From NCBI RefSeq assembly GCF_022815605.1, contig NZ_JALGRP010000014.1:1-54002 (forward strand): 54,002 bases of DNA. Reading direction: 5' to 3'. The DNA comes from Microbacterium sp. VKM Ac-2923. Its GTDB lineage: Bacteria > Actinomycetota > Actinomycetes > Actinomycetales > Microbacteriaceae. The notes under the pieces were generated by a model. The model worked only from the letters and a program-made list of their open reading frames with translations, did not search any database and was not told the origin of the DNA. The translations under genes were made by a program, and so were the position numbers. Every line of letters begins with the position of its first letter. Position 1 is the stretch's first letter. Shown piece after piece: positions 6,849-16,800 of the stretch.

Positions 6849-9734
6849 TCAGGCGGTGAGTTCGTTGACGACGAAGTCGTCGATGTAGCCGTACCCGTCG
6901 GCGCTGGCACCGTTGAGGCGGATGCCGGCGCGGCGCGCGGTGAGGACCGCCGATTCCTGGCTGATGAGGGTGTACGTCTCGACGAGAAGGTCGTCGATGT
7001 AGAGCTCGATCTTCCCGGCCGAGGCCAGCTTCCGCGCGGTGAGGGTGTGAACCTCCCCCGTCGCCCACATGACCGAGTTGGTCTTGCCGGCCTGCATGGC
7101 TCCGCCACCCGACGCGATTCGGTACAGACGCACTGAACCGTTGTCAGGGGTGCCCCAGAACATGAAGTTGGCGGCGTCGACCGCGATGATGACGCCGGCG
7201 CGAGACGAGTTGCCCGCGATCACCTTCGCCTTCACCTCGAACGAATCCGATCCGACCGGCACCGAGGCGAACGCGTTGGTGGAGGTCGCGCGCACTCGAC
7301 CCGACTCGATGGTCGGAGGCGTGGCGGATGCCGCGCTCCACGCCGCCGAACCGACGGGCGTCGAACCGAGCGCTCCGTTCGGGCGGGCGAAGTCGTCTGA
7401 CACGGTCGTCTTCCACGTTCCCGGGATCGGCGTCGGGGTCGGGTCCGGGTCCGGGGTCGGGTCCGGGGTCGGGTCCGGGGTCGGGTTCGGGTTCGGCGTC
7501 GGGGCGACGATCATGTCGAACGCCCACCACCACTGCATGAGCGCGTCGGTGGGGAACGGGATCTCCGCGTCGATCTTCGCGACGGTATCGAGCATGCTCC
7601 CGTCGATCATCCATGCACCGGAGAGTGGCGCCGGTGCGGAGCCCGCGGCGATGATGGTGCTGTTCTCGACGAGTTCCATCTTGGGCACGACCTTGCCGAC
7701 GAGCTTCGAGTCCTTCGCCTTGAACAGTGGGTCACCGTTGAAAGTGACCGGGCCGCTCGGCGTCGTCGCACGGTCGCTACCCAGCGGGTAGCGGAGGAAG
7801 GTGCGCGTGCCGCCAATGAAGATGGTGTTCTCGAGGCTTCCGCGCGTGCCGCCCGTCGTGATGAACGTCGCGTTGGTCGACCCGAACACTGCCGTGTCGC
7901 GGAAGTGGATGCCGTCGAAGGCACCGTTGCCGGATAGCTGGATCGTGTCGCAGTGCGCGCTCGACCCGGCGGCCTTGTAGGTGCCAGCGATGTAGCAGCC
8001 GTCGAGGAGGACGTTGTAGATGTTACCGCCCGTGCCGAGGCGGAATGCCATGCGATCTTCGTCGCGCATTCCCTGCAGAGGCGCGACGCACTCGACGAAC
8101 TCGACGCCGTCCGTGGGTCCCGCGGTCGACGTGATGTTGAAGAAGCGGCCCTTGGACCAGCCCCAGGCGACGTCCTTCGAGTTGGTGAAGACCACTCCGA
8201 AGGAAGCGCTTTCCGCGACTCCCAACCCCCAGGGGCAGAAGCCGAGGAACGTCACCCCTGCGATCCCGTGCAGTCGGGCGGATGCCGTGTGCTTGATCGA
8301 GAACGCGCCTTCGAGCGGGGCGACGAGGATGCGCGTCTTCCGGCCCGTACCACCGACGTTCTGCAGCGCCGGCGTCGAGGTCGACCCCGCGCCGTTACCG
8401 CCGAGCGTTCCGCGCTTGACCCAGATCACGCACTTGCCGTTGGGGTACTTCGCCTGAGCGACCTGGATTGCCTGACCGATATCCGCCCACGAACACTCGA
8501 CCACGACGTTCGAGTCCCACCCAGCGGTGTCCGACGGGCGGGGCGTGCGCGACGGGAAATGCGTCCCGTTCGGGCCAACCGAGGGGACGCGACCGGCGCT
8601 TCCTCCGGGGCTCGGGTTGACCGGCCCCGTGGACGCGGCGACCGAGCCCTCGAACTTGACCACAGAGGTGCCGAACTGGTTCTTGGCCTGGACCGTCACC
8701 GAGTACGCGCCACCGTACAGCGGGGTGCCCGAGATCACGCCTTCGGGCGAGAGCTGCAGACCGAGGGGCAGAGCGCCGGCGTACACCGACCACGTGATCG
8801 GCCCGGAGCCGGACGCGCTCAGCCGAGCGCTGGCGGGGACGCCCTGGGTGAGCGTCAGCCCCGAGGCCCCCTGGATGATTGGCGCGGTGCCGGCGGCGAC
8901 GACCTTGCCGCTGAGCAACTGCACGTCGGCGTCGACCGCGTTGGTCGCGGTGACGGTCAGGGTGTAGTCGGCGGCGGTGATCGGCTTGCCCGTGACTCGA
9001 CCGGACGCCGACATTTCGAGGCCCACGGGGAGAGAGCCAGCGGAGATGAAGTAGCTGCTTGGCGTGCCGGTTGCGACGATCTGCACATCGACCGCGACAC
9101 CGACCGTCATCGGACCGAGATCCGTGGTCAGAATGACCGGGGCCTCGTTCTGCGTCGGCGGAGGGGCCGAGCCCACGGCGACGATCAGGCCCATGCCCGG
9201 GTTCTCCGGGTCCTGGACAAGCTCGAGCCCGGACCCGCTCAGGTCGAAGATCAGGCTCGACGTCTCGGCGTGGAGAGCGGATCGCTCGTCGCGCATGAGG
9301 CCGGCGGCGATCGCGTCAGTGGTGCCGCTCGCGGCGGCCGCGCGGTCCGCGGCTCGAGCCGCGTCCGCGGCGAAGCCGGATGCCTTGGTGGACGCCGTGC
9401 CGGCGTCGCTTGCTGCGCTGCGGGCCTCGCTACGCGCCCGCTGCGCCTCCTCGACGAACACGGTCACCGACGTCATGGGAGTGAGGGCGTTCTCGGACTT
9501 GATGATGACCTGGGTGATGCCGGCGGGCACCTTGAAGTCGGGGAAGACGCCGTCGCCGTTTGCCTGGATGACGTCGCCGTCGAAGCGGATGCCGGTCATG
9601 CCGGTGACGGGGAGCGGCTGGACGAACGCGGTGTCGCTCGCGTCGTAGACGCGGCCCCGTGCGTTGCGGAGCGGCGTGCGGGTGCGAATGTCGACGGCGA
9701 GCATGCCGGGGAAGTAGCCGACGATCTCAGCCAT
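6849..9734 (-). CDS. Large tail spike: Ig-like, beta-helix and lectin-like domains
   Basis: 961 residues. The N-terminal beta-rich phage attachment domain (about 1-90) leads into an Ala-rich coiled coil (about 95-140), two putative Ig domains of the He_PIG type (about 195-375, with LPVGLEMS and LPLGLQLS motifs), a right-handed beta-helix of the pectate-lyase type (about 405-690), a Pro/Thr/Asp linker of PTPDPTPDP type (about 745-770) and a C-terminal concanavalin-like domain (about 775-961). This is a receptor-binding spike, possibly a polysaccharide lyase; no catalytic residues could be assigned. AAAGGA precedes the ATG. Confidence 0.83.
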   Translation of the reverse strand: MAEIVGYFPGMLAVDIRTRTPLRNARGRVYDASDTAFVQPLPVTGMTGIRFDGDVIQANGDGVFPDFKVPAGITQVIIKSENALTPMTSVTVFVEEAQRARSEARSAASDAGTASTKASGFAADAARAADRAAAASGTTDAIAAGLMRDERSALHAETSSLIFDLSGSGLELVQDPENPGMGLIVAVGSAPPPTQNEAPVILTTDLGPMTVGVAVDVQIVATGTPSSYFISAGSLPVGLEMSASGRVTGKPITAADYTLTVTATNAVDADVQLLSGKVVAAGTAPIIQGASGLTLTQGVPASARLSASGSGPITWSVYAGALPLGLQLSPEGVISGTPLYGGAYSVTVQAKNQFGTSVVKFEGSVAASTGPVNPSPGGSAGRVPSVGPNGTHFPSRTPRPSDTAGWDSNVVVECSWADIGQAIQVAQAKYPNGKCVIWVKRGTLGGNGAGSTSTPALQNVGGTGRKTRILVAPLEGAFSIKHTASARLHGIAGVTFLGFCPWGLGVAESASFGVVFTNSKDVAWGWSKGRFFNITSTAGPTDGVEFVECVAPLQGMRDEDRMAFRLGTGGNIYNVLLDGCYIAGTYKAAGSSAHCDTIQLSGNGAFDGIHFRDTAVFGSTNATFITTGGTRGSLENTIFIGGTRTFLRYPLGSDRATTPSGPVTFNGDPLFKAKDSKLVGKVVPKMELVENSTIIAAGSAPAPLSGAWMIDGSMLDTVAKIDAEIPFPTDALMQWWWAFDMIVAPTPNPNPTPDPTPDPTPDPDPTPTPIPGTWKTTVSDDFARPNGALGSTPVGSAAWSAASATPPTIESGRVRATSTNAFASVPVGSDSFEVKAKVIAGNSSRAGVIIAVDAANFMFWGTPDNGSVRLYRIASGGGAMQAGKTNSVMWATGEVHTLTARKLASAGKIELYIDDLLVETYTLISQESAVLTARRAGIRLNGASADGYGYIDDFVVNELTA

Positions 9735-9786
9735 ACGGGGTGTCCTTTCGGGAGTGCGGACAGACGTCCGACGCGGAGGCGCGCGG

Positions 9787-9822
9787 ACCCCGCGCGCTGG
9801 CGGAGGTGGCGGCGCGCGGGGT
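9787..9822. terminator. GC-rich hairpin before the tail spike gene
   Basis: An 11-bp perfect stem (ACCCCGCGCGC at 9787-9797, GCGCGCGGGGT at 9812-9822) lies in the 102-bp gap upstream of the spike gene. No T tract follows, so it may attenuate rather than fully terminate late transcription. Confidence 0.55.
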
Positions 9823-9836
9823 AAGGGCTGGTGGCG

Positions 9837-10064
9837 TCAGGCGCGGAACGCGCCGAGCAGACTGGCGATGATGAGGCCGCACACGGTGAAGCCCGAGGCG
9901 GCGAGGATGCCGGCGGTGCCGTAGGTGATCGCGTCGGCGGCGCGAGCGCTGAGGCGTCTTCGCCGCCTGGGAGGTCGCGGCGGGGGTGCAGTGGGCCGGG
10001 CGAAACGACGCCGGGCGGCAGCGTTGTGCACGCTGCCGCCCGGGAGGGTTTCGTCGTAGATCAC
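9837..10064 (-). CDS. Small membrane protein after the endolysin
   Basis: 75 residues from a GTG start. A basic Pro/Arg-rich segment (about 20-42) precedes one or two hydrophobic helices (about 48-75, GILAASGFTVCGLIIASLLGA). It lies 16 nt after the endolysin, so a second holin or lysis regulator is possible. The exact start is uncertain because no clear ribosome-binding site is visible. Confidence 0.6.
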   Translation of the reverse strand: MIYDETLPGGSVHNAAARRRFARPTAPPPRPPRRRRRLSARAADAITYGTAGILAASGFTVCGLIIASLLGAFRA

Positions 10065-10080
10065 GACGATCTGAGGTGTC

Positions 10081-10746
10081 TCAGAGGATGCCGTCGACCG
10101 CACCCTTGAGCCCCTGGATGCTGGCATCCCACTTGAACTCGATGACGGGTGCGTCGCCGCCCTTGATCGCGTTCGCGCCGAGGATGACGGCGCGGGGCTT
10201 GGCGTTGCCCTGAGGGATGACGAGGTACCAGGGGGCGTTGTCCTGTTCGCCCACGATCGCGTAAAACATGTCGGGGTACTCCTTCTTCTTGGGGGTGGCC
10301 GCGGGGTCCGCGGGGCTGGGGGTGGATGCCGTGCTCGGCCGGACGATCGCGTGCTCGAAGTCGAGGGTCGTGCGGTACGGCAGGCCGATGCGGGCGCGGC
10401 GGGTGACGTGCAGGTGCGGCGCGTAGTGCCGGTCCTTGCCGAACCCGGACGCCCCGGAGAGCGCGATGCCGAGCTGCCCGGCTCGGATGCGGGTGTTCAC
10501 CTTGACGGTGATCTCGGCGAGGTGAATCCAGTCGATGACCTCGCCGTTGTCCATGAGGAACGTCAGCCGGCGGCCTTCGGGTCCGTCGTTCGAGTGGTCG
10601 ACGCCGATGACACGGCCGTCGCCGGGGGCTCGGAGATCCGTGCCGTAGGCGGTCTTGTAGTCGGTTCCGGGTTCCGCGCTGTCTCGCGCGAGGTGGGCGT
10701 CTCTGTCGTCGGAGACGCCGACGTCAGCCGGGGTGATGTAGGACAT
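10081..10746 (-). CDS. Endolysin-like protein with M23 peptidase fold
   Basis: 221 residues. The N-terminal lysostaphin-type fold (about 27-118) shows AYGTDLRAPGDGRV, where D37 fits the M23 Asp ligand, and PHLHV with H111 and H113. The canonical first His ligand (HxxxD) is replaced by Ala33; H75 in WIHLAEI is retained. The C-terminal 70 residues may bind the wall or dimerise. If active it would cut peptidoglycan cross-bridges. It is placed between the collar fibre and a small membrane protein; ATG start. Confidence 0.75.
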   Translation of the reverse strand: MSYITPADVGVSDDRDAHLARDSAEPGTDYKTAYGTDLRAPGDGRVIGVDHSNDGPEGRRLTFLMDNGEVIDWIHLAEITVKVNTRIRAGQLGIALSGASGFGKDRHYAPHLHVTRRARIGLPYRTTLDFEHAIVRPSTASTPSPADPAATPKKKEYPDMFYAIVGEQDNAPWYLVIPQGNAKPRAVILGANAIKGGDAPVIEFKWDASIQGLKGAVDGIL

Positions 10747-10769
10747 GGCCGTTCCTTTCTCGAGCCGGG

Positions 10770-11840
10770 TCAGAACGCCCGGATGATGTAGTTGAGGGCG
10801 AGGAAGGGCTGCAGGTTGTTGTGCCAGCCGTCGCCTCCCTCGGCGACGACGCGTGCTGCCTGGGCGCCGAATCCGCCGCCGAACCACGGGGCGTAGCCGG
10901 CGGTGTTTCCGCCTGATCCGCCGCCGTTCGTGCCCGAGAGTTGTCCGCCGTTCGGGCCGTCGATGTAGTGGCTGTGGCTCGGCATCTCGTTCTTCGTGAG
11001 GCGATGCGCCTTCTCTCCGCCCATGGCGCTGAGGGGGAAGTCGGGGTCGCCCGGGTCGACGCCGATGACGACGCGGCCACGCATGTTCGGGATCGCGAAA
11101 GTGCCCTCCGTCGCGCCCTTCTTCCAGGGCTCGCCGATGGTTGCGTACAGCGCGGGGTAGTCCTTCTGCAGCACCGTGCGCCCGTCGCACACCAGCCAGC
11201 CCGAGGGGGGCGTGGTGCCCGCGAACGGCATTACGGAACCGATCGGAGCCATGCCCGATTCGCGCACCCACACCGGCTGCGAGAACCGGTCGAGCACGCA
11301 TTCCCACATCGTCGAGTCGACGCGGATGCGCGTCCCGACGCGGGTGAGGTACTGCAGGACGAGCTCGTCGACCGCGAAGCTGCCGCCGTCGCCACCCCAG
11401 ACACGAAGGTCCCGGAACTCGACCACCTGCGACTGCCCCGCCTGGACTCGCGCGAGAGCGATCGGCTGGTCGTCGACCACCCCGAACGAGTTGGACCGCG
11501 GAGGGATCGAAGCGGCCTCGGTCGGCCCCTGAATGCAGTCGAAGTACGACTTGTTCTCGGCCCAGTTGCGGCGGACGATGATGAGCCACCACCGGGAGCC
11601 GCTGCTGGGCGCCGGGAGCGAGAGGGACGCCTCTGCCGTGGACTGATCCATGATGCCGAGCCCGAAGCCGCTGCCCGGGGCGATGCGGACCTCTCGGTCC
11701 GCGGTGCCGGCCGTGACCTTCCAACTCGCGGCGTTCAGCACGCCGTAGCGGCGTCCGCCGGCCTCGGTGGTGAGTACCGACCACTCGGCCTCGTTGATTG
11801 TGCCCTCGTAGCCAGCGCTCGTGGGGATGAGTACGGGCAT
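10770..11840 (-). CDS. Tail fibre with phage collar domain
   Basis: 356 residues. The N-terminal baseplate-attachment part is followed by a phage tail collar domain (about 200-250: PIGSVMPFAGTTPPSGW, then CDGRTV) and a C-terminal Gly/Asn-rich tip with SHSHYIDGP. The collar motif is typical of short tail fibres that contact the host. ATG with AAGGTAA upstream, 2 nt after the preceding tail gene. Confidence 0.85.
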   Translation of the reverse strand: MPVLIPTSAGYEGTINEAEWSVLTTEAGGRRYGVLNAASWKVTAGTADREVRIAPGSGFGLGIMDQSTAEASLSLPAPSSGSRWWLIIVRRNWAENKSYFDCIQGPTEAASIPPRSNSFGVVDDQPIALARVQAGQSQVVEFRDLRVWGGDGGSFAVDELVLQYLTRVGTRIRVDSTMWECVLDRFSQPVWVRESGMAPIGSVMPFAGTTPPSGWLVCDGRTVLQKDYPALYATIGEPWKKGATEGTFAIPNMRGRVVIGVDPGDPDFPLSAMGGEKAHRLTKNEMPSHSHYIDGPNGGQLSGTNGGGSGGNTAGYAPWFGGGFGAQAARVVAEGGDGWHNNLQPFLALNYIIRAF

Positions 11841-11842
11841 GG

Positions 11843-12919
11843 TTACCTTCTTCCTGCGTCGCGCTGCGTCTTGGCGAGGCGCGCAATTTGAGCGGCGAGG
11901 ACGGCGTTCGTCGACTCGGTCACTTCGCCGATGCGGGGAGTGACGAGTACGCCTTCCTCGACGGAGTCGGTGATGCCGACGCCGATCTGTTGTTCTCGGT
12001 CGACGGGGCCGACCTGAACGCGGACCCGGTCGCCGACGCGGTAGGTCTTGCCGAAGCGGAATGCGTTCGTCTCGGCGAGGACGGAACTGACGCCCGACGT
12101 GATGCCGGCCGCGGCGAGCGTCTCGCGCCCCTCCACGGACAGGTCGCTGCCCTCCTCGGAGTTCCGCGCATCCTGGAACGACTCGATGACGTCGCCCCAG
12201 TCGGCTTCCAGTGCGGGGTCGCGGACCTCGGCGAACTCGCGCTCGACGCCCTCTTTCCGCCCGCCCACGATCACGCGAGTCGCAGTGGGCTCGACACGCT
12301 CGTAGGTGTACGAGTCGGAGATCCCGGACTCGTGTGTCAGCGTGCCGAGGATGAGCTTCGACTCGCGGACGTCCACGTGCACGCGGTACGCGTCGTCGTA
12401 GGCGAGCACGACCATGAGGTTGTGCTCGGTGAGAGCCGGCAGAAGCTTGTCGGCGAGCGGATGGAATCGGAGCTGCGCGGTCGCCGGCTTGCCCAGACCA
12501 CGTGAGGGCTCGACCGTCCACGGCACGCCCAGTCGCACGAGGTTCGCCTCGAGCGCCGCCTTGAAGTTCTCCTCGGATGTGCCCGAGTAGGTCGCGTATT
12601 CGACGTTCTGCGCGGTCACCTCGGCGGTCGGGACCGGACGGCCGTGCCAGTGCCACAGCTTGCGAAGGTCGCCGCGGACGCCCGCCGTCACCTTGCCCCG
12701 CGGCCCCGACCCGCGGAGCTCGTGCACGATGCCTCGGAACTGCTCCTCTCCCCGGAACCAGACGGCGCACCGCGCGCCCTTCTCGGAGATCGCGTCGATC
12801 GCGACGTGGCTGTCGTCGATGGTGAAGGACGACGTCGGGATGACGTTGGGGTCCATGTCGGCCGCCGAGTCGACGCCGGCGAACTCCCGCTTGTATCGAC
12901 CCGTGCGGTCGTAGACCAC
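11843..12919 (-). CDS. Minor tail (baseplate) protein, Tal-like
   Basis: 358 residues in the position of the gp27/Tal-like baseplate hub gene after Dit. The pattern of alternating beta strands and the repeated VRDPALEADWGDVIESFQDAR-like segments agree with that. The start is a problem. GGAGG right after the Dit stop is followed at 5 nt by in-frame ATC (12937), not by ATG, GTG or TTG. The GTG used here lies 24 nt from that Shine-Dalgarno, so the true protein may begin at ATC with six more residues. Confidence 0.78.
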   Translation of the reverse strand: MVYDRTGRYKREFAGVDSAADMDPNVIPTSSFTIDDSHVAIDAISEKGARCAVWFRGEEQFRGIVHELRGSGPRGKVTAGVRGDLRKLWHWHGRPVPTAEVTAQNVEYATYSGTSEENFKAALEANLVRLGVPWTVEPSRGLGKPATAQLRFHPLADKLLPALTEHNLMVVLAYDDAYRVHVDVRESKLILGTLTHESGISDSYTYERVEPTATRVIVGGRKEGVEREFAEVRDPALEADWGDVIESFQDARNSEEGSDLSVEGRETLAAAGITSGVSSVLAETNAFRFGKTYRVGDRVRVQVGPVDREQQIGVGITDSVEEGVLVTPRIGEVTESTNAVLAAQIARLAKTQRDAGRR

Positions 12920-12947
12920 GAAACTCAGACCGTCGATGACGACCTCC

Positions 12948-13856
12948 TCAGAAAGCTCGGAAGAACAGGGGGGTGTGGCGGAAGCGGATGCTGCCCTCGC
13001 CGACGGCGGAGACGAACAGAGGGACGCTCTCGCCGGGCGGGACCGGCGCCCAGCGCTGCAGCCCGAGATCCTCGGTCACGTCTGAGCCGTTGAGCGTCGC
13101 CGACGGCGCACGTGGATCGGTGTCGATGACGAGCACGTCGTCGTCGTTCATGGGGAACGGGATGACGTTGCGGATCTCGCCGACGCCGAGGGTGATGTCG
13201 GTGAGCGGGCCACGGACGTCCCACGTGCCGTAGGCGTCCACGTCGCCCGGGTTCGGAATGTCCGCCCCGCCGAACGTCGAGGACGACGAGATATGCAGCG
13301 GCGGCCCACCGAAGAACGGCTTGGAGTTCGCGCTCTGCCACGGGCCGCGCTCGATCGGCTCGCCCTCCCAGAACGGTTGGTGCGCCTCGAGGGCGACGCC
13401 GTAGAGCTGCCACCCGGTGCGGAACGGGTCGTAGCTGTACTTGTGAGTGCTGTCGAAGACGCCCGTGCACCGGAGGCTGCGCACCTGCTCGCCGGTGTCG
13501 GCGCGCCAGACGCCCGCGTTCTCGGGGTGGATGCTGTCGAAGAAGTCGCCCATGCGCTTCGCCCACTCATCCGAGCCGTCGGCCCAGACGAAGATCGGCC
13601 AGAACACCTCGCGAGCCTCCGCCCGCCACCCGCGGGGCCGGTTGCCCGGGACCCCGCGGGAGGAGGAGGAGTACTTCGTGATGCGAGGGGTGTGCAGCCC
13701 CTCGAGCCCCTGCGCCGTGAGCAGGATGCCGCCGGCGCGGCGGGTGAGATCCCACCGCTCCCCGCTCGGCCCCTCCCAGGTGAGGGCGAGGCCGCGCCAC
13801 AACGTCGCACCGGTGGGTGCGCCGACGGGCGGGGATGCAAGCGCATAAGGCGTCAT
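12948..13856 (-). CDS. Distal tail protein (Dit-like)
   Basis: 302 residues, starting ATGA over the tape-measure stop. Siphoviral Dit proteins follow the tape measure and form the ring to which the tip attaches. The beta-rich sequence with FFDSIHPENAGVWRA and a C-terminal jelly-roll-like part fits this. No catalytic motif is seen. Assignment rests mainly on order and size. Confidence 0.75.
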   Translation of the reverse strand: MTPYALASPPVGAPTGATLWRGLALTWEGPSGERWDLTRRAGGILLTAQGLEGLHTPRITKYSSSSRGVPGNRPRGWRAEAREVFWPIFVWADGSDEWAKRMGDFFDSIHPENAGVWRADTGEQVRSLRCTGVFDSTHKYSYDPFRTGWQLYGVALEAHQPFWEGEPIERGPWQSANSKPFFGGPPLHISSSSTFGGADIPNPGDVDAYGTWDVRGPLTDITLGVGEIRNVIPFPMNDDDVLVIDTDPRAPSATLNGSDVTEDLGLQRWAPVPPGESVPLFVSAVGEGSIRFRHTPLFFRAF

Positions 13857-16800
13857 CAGGTGACCTCCGTAGTCGGCAGAGCGCCCGTGCGGACGATGCT
13901 GCGTCGTTCCTTCTTGTCGATTTCCTCGGCGATCTCCTCGGCCGTCTCACGCGTCGTGAGCCCCTGCAGGACGTAGGTCTTCGACCCCTGCCCCTGCGCG
14001 GCGCGCGCGGACGCGTCCTGGTCGGCCTTCGCCTTCGCGGATGCCGCGATCGACCGTGCCGCGTTGGCGCTTAGGTCGATGCCTGCCCCGATCTCGCCGT
14101 TCAGCCCTGTGCTGAACTCGTCGCGGATCGCGGCGGCCATTCCGGCGACGCGGGACTGGACGCGACCGAAGCCGCGCTCGAGCCCACGCTGGAAGCCGTC
14201 CATGATCCAGCCACCTGCCGGCACGAGAAGCTGTCGGTCGTACGCCTCCGGTCCCTTGTTGTCGCGAATCCAGGACGCGATCCCTGACACGAACGTCTTG
14301 ACGCCCTCGTACGCGGATTTGAGGCCGCTGAGGAATCCGCCCATGATCGACGAGCCGGCCCCAATGAGGAGCCCCCACGGGTTCGGGATTGCGCTCCCGA
14401 CGAGCCCGACGAGCCCGCCGAAGACGCCGCTCACTTCCCACTTCCGGCCCTCTGCGCCGCTACCGAAGCCGCCCATGGCGTCGCTACCGCGGCCGGTCAG
14501 CCACATGTTCGAGCCGCTGGTCGCGCTGGTGAGGTTGCCGTTCAGCCCCGAGAAGACGCCCTTGGTCGCCTCGGTGCCGCCCTCTGCGCCGCTTCGGAAG
14601 CCGCCCATCGTCTCGCCACCGCGGCCGAGAAGCCACGTGGATGCCGCCGACATTGCGTCACCGAACGGCGTCCCGAGCGACGCGAACCACCCGGCGATGC
14701 CAGGCTTCTGCCCCTCAGACCCGGTCTTGAACCCGAGCATGGCGTTCGTGCCCGAAGACGTGAGCCAGGTGCTCGTGTCGCCGACCGCGGCCTCTGTCGT
14801 CGGCCTCAAGCTGGCGAACGCGGTCGAGATCGCCGGCTTGCCGTCGTTGAACCCCGACATGAAGCCCGAACTCAGCCGCGCGCCCGCTCCCCGGCCGACG
14901 TTGCCGCCGGACTCGTTGAGCGTGATGCCGAGCCCGGAGAGGTTCGACTCGATCTGAGAGAGAACGCTGGGGTCGAGCGTCTTGAGCTGCGACCACATCG
15001 CATCCGCGGCCTCCTGGCCGCCCGTCTCGAACTTGCTCCGGAGCTTGCCCGTCCACTTCGACGCGAGGTCTTCGGGGATCGGGGAGAGACTCGGCGTCAC
15101 CGACAGATCGATGCCGTCGACCTCTGCGGCCCACGTGAAGAGGTCGCCGATCCAGGTCGGCTGCTTCGCGATCTCACGCACCGCGTTGTCGAGCACGTTG
15201 TTGTCCCAGATGAAGCTCAGATCCTTGAGCCCCTGGAACCCGGCGGTCGGGATTGCCAGGAGCGCTGCCGACAGGTCAGCGAGGGGCTTGAGCGCGTCCG
15301 CGAGCCCGGTGAGGGCGCTGACGAGCGTGGGAGACAGTGCCGTGGTCAGCGATTCCATCGTGGGAGCGATGCCGTCGAGTGCCGTTCCGAGCGCCTCGAA
15401 CGTCGTCTGGATCGCAGGGCCGAGCGCCACGACGAGATCGTTGATCGGCGGGGCGACCTTGTTCACGAAGTTGTCGACCGCGGTCGTCAGCCCGGGCGTC
15501 ACCCGTTCGACGACGCCCATGAGCGAGTCGACGGAGGGGGTGAGCTGCGCGATCGCGTTGGCCGCGGTGGGCAGGACGTTCTCGGCCAGGTTTCCGAGCA
15601 GCCCGAGGAACCCGCCGAACGTGTCGGCGATGGGATGCAGGGCGGGCTTGATCCCGTCGAGAGCGGCGGTGAGCCCGCTCGAGAAGTCGTCGAGCCCCTT
15701 GGCGAACACGGGCGTGTTCAGCGCGTTCGCGATCGCTTCGACGAGTCCACCGAGGAACTCGCCCGACGATCCGATGAAGCGCTCGATCGGGCCGGACAGA
15801 TCGGCGATCAGCCGGCCGATGCCCTTGATCGCCTCGCCGAACGCGTCCATGGCCGCATAGGAGCCGCGGAAGACGGCGGAGAGCCCCTTCTGGAAGTCGG
15901 CGCTCTTGACCGTCTGCTCCCATTGCTGCATGAGCTTGGCGAAGCCCTCGAGCCCCTCCGAGCCCGCGGCGGCCGCGGCGGTGTAGATCCCCTCGAAGAC
16001 GCCGGCGATTCCCGTGGTGGCGTCCCACAGGTCGTACATCGAGTCGATCGCGCTTTCCATCCACGCTCCGAGGCGACCGTCCTTGGCGATCGCCTCGAGC
16101 CACGCGTCGAAGGTGTTGGCCTGGCGGACGAACCACGCGGCGAGACGCGGCGTGTACTTCGCGGCGATCTCGGACAGCGAGACAATCGCGCCGGCGAACC
16201 CGCTCGCGCCGGTGCCGAGCACGCGCCAGCCCTCGGCGATGCCGCCGAAGATCGCCTCGAAGCGACCCCCGCCGAGCTCCTCACCGAACGCCTTCGCGAG
16301 CGCGCCGGTGAACTCGCCGACACCGTGCGACAGGTCGCGGAACGCGTTCCGCATCTGTGGCATGAGGCCGTTGACCAGATCGAGGATCGGCTGGCGAGCC
16401 TGATCCCAGTAGGTCGAGTTGATGATCTCGCCGATCTCGTTCATGCCGTCGGCGAGCGGCTCAAGCTGGTTGCCGGCGTCCTTCCACGCGACGATCAATG
16501 CGGTGAGCGATCCGATCGCGTTGAGCGCGAGGCCGGGGAGCACGAGCAGGGCGGGCGAGATCGAGAACAACCCTTGGCCGACGCTCACGAGGCTGCCGAC
16601 GGCCGCGCTCAGTCCAGCGACGATCGACGTGATGCCCGTGGTCGCGGTGAGGATGCTGGGGAGGTTCTTGTCGAGGTCGCGGAAGAACTCGCCGAGATCG
16701 TCAGCCCACTGCCCAGCGAGACGGGCGCCCGAGAGGGCGGCGAACGTGGATGCCACGGCCGCGACGGATGCCTTGTCGGTCTTCGCGAAGAAGGTCACCA

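Noticed and set aside
7440..7500. Short tandem GTCGGGGTCGGG-like repeats, possible satellite or origin
   Set aside because: They encode the Pro/Thr/Asp linker of the tail spike in the minus frame and need no further explanation.
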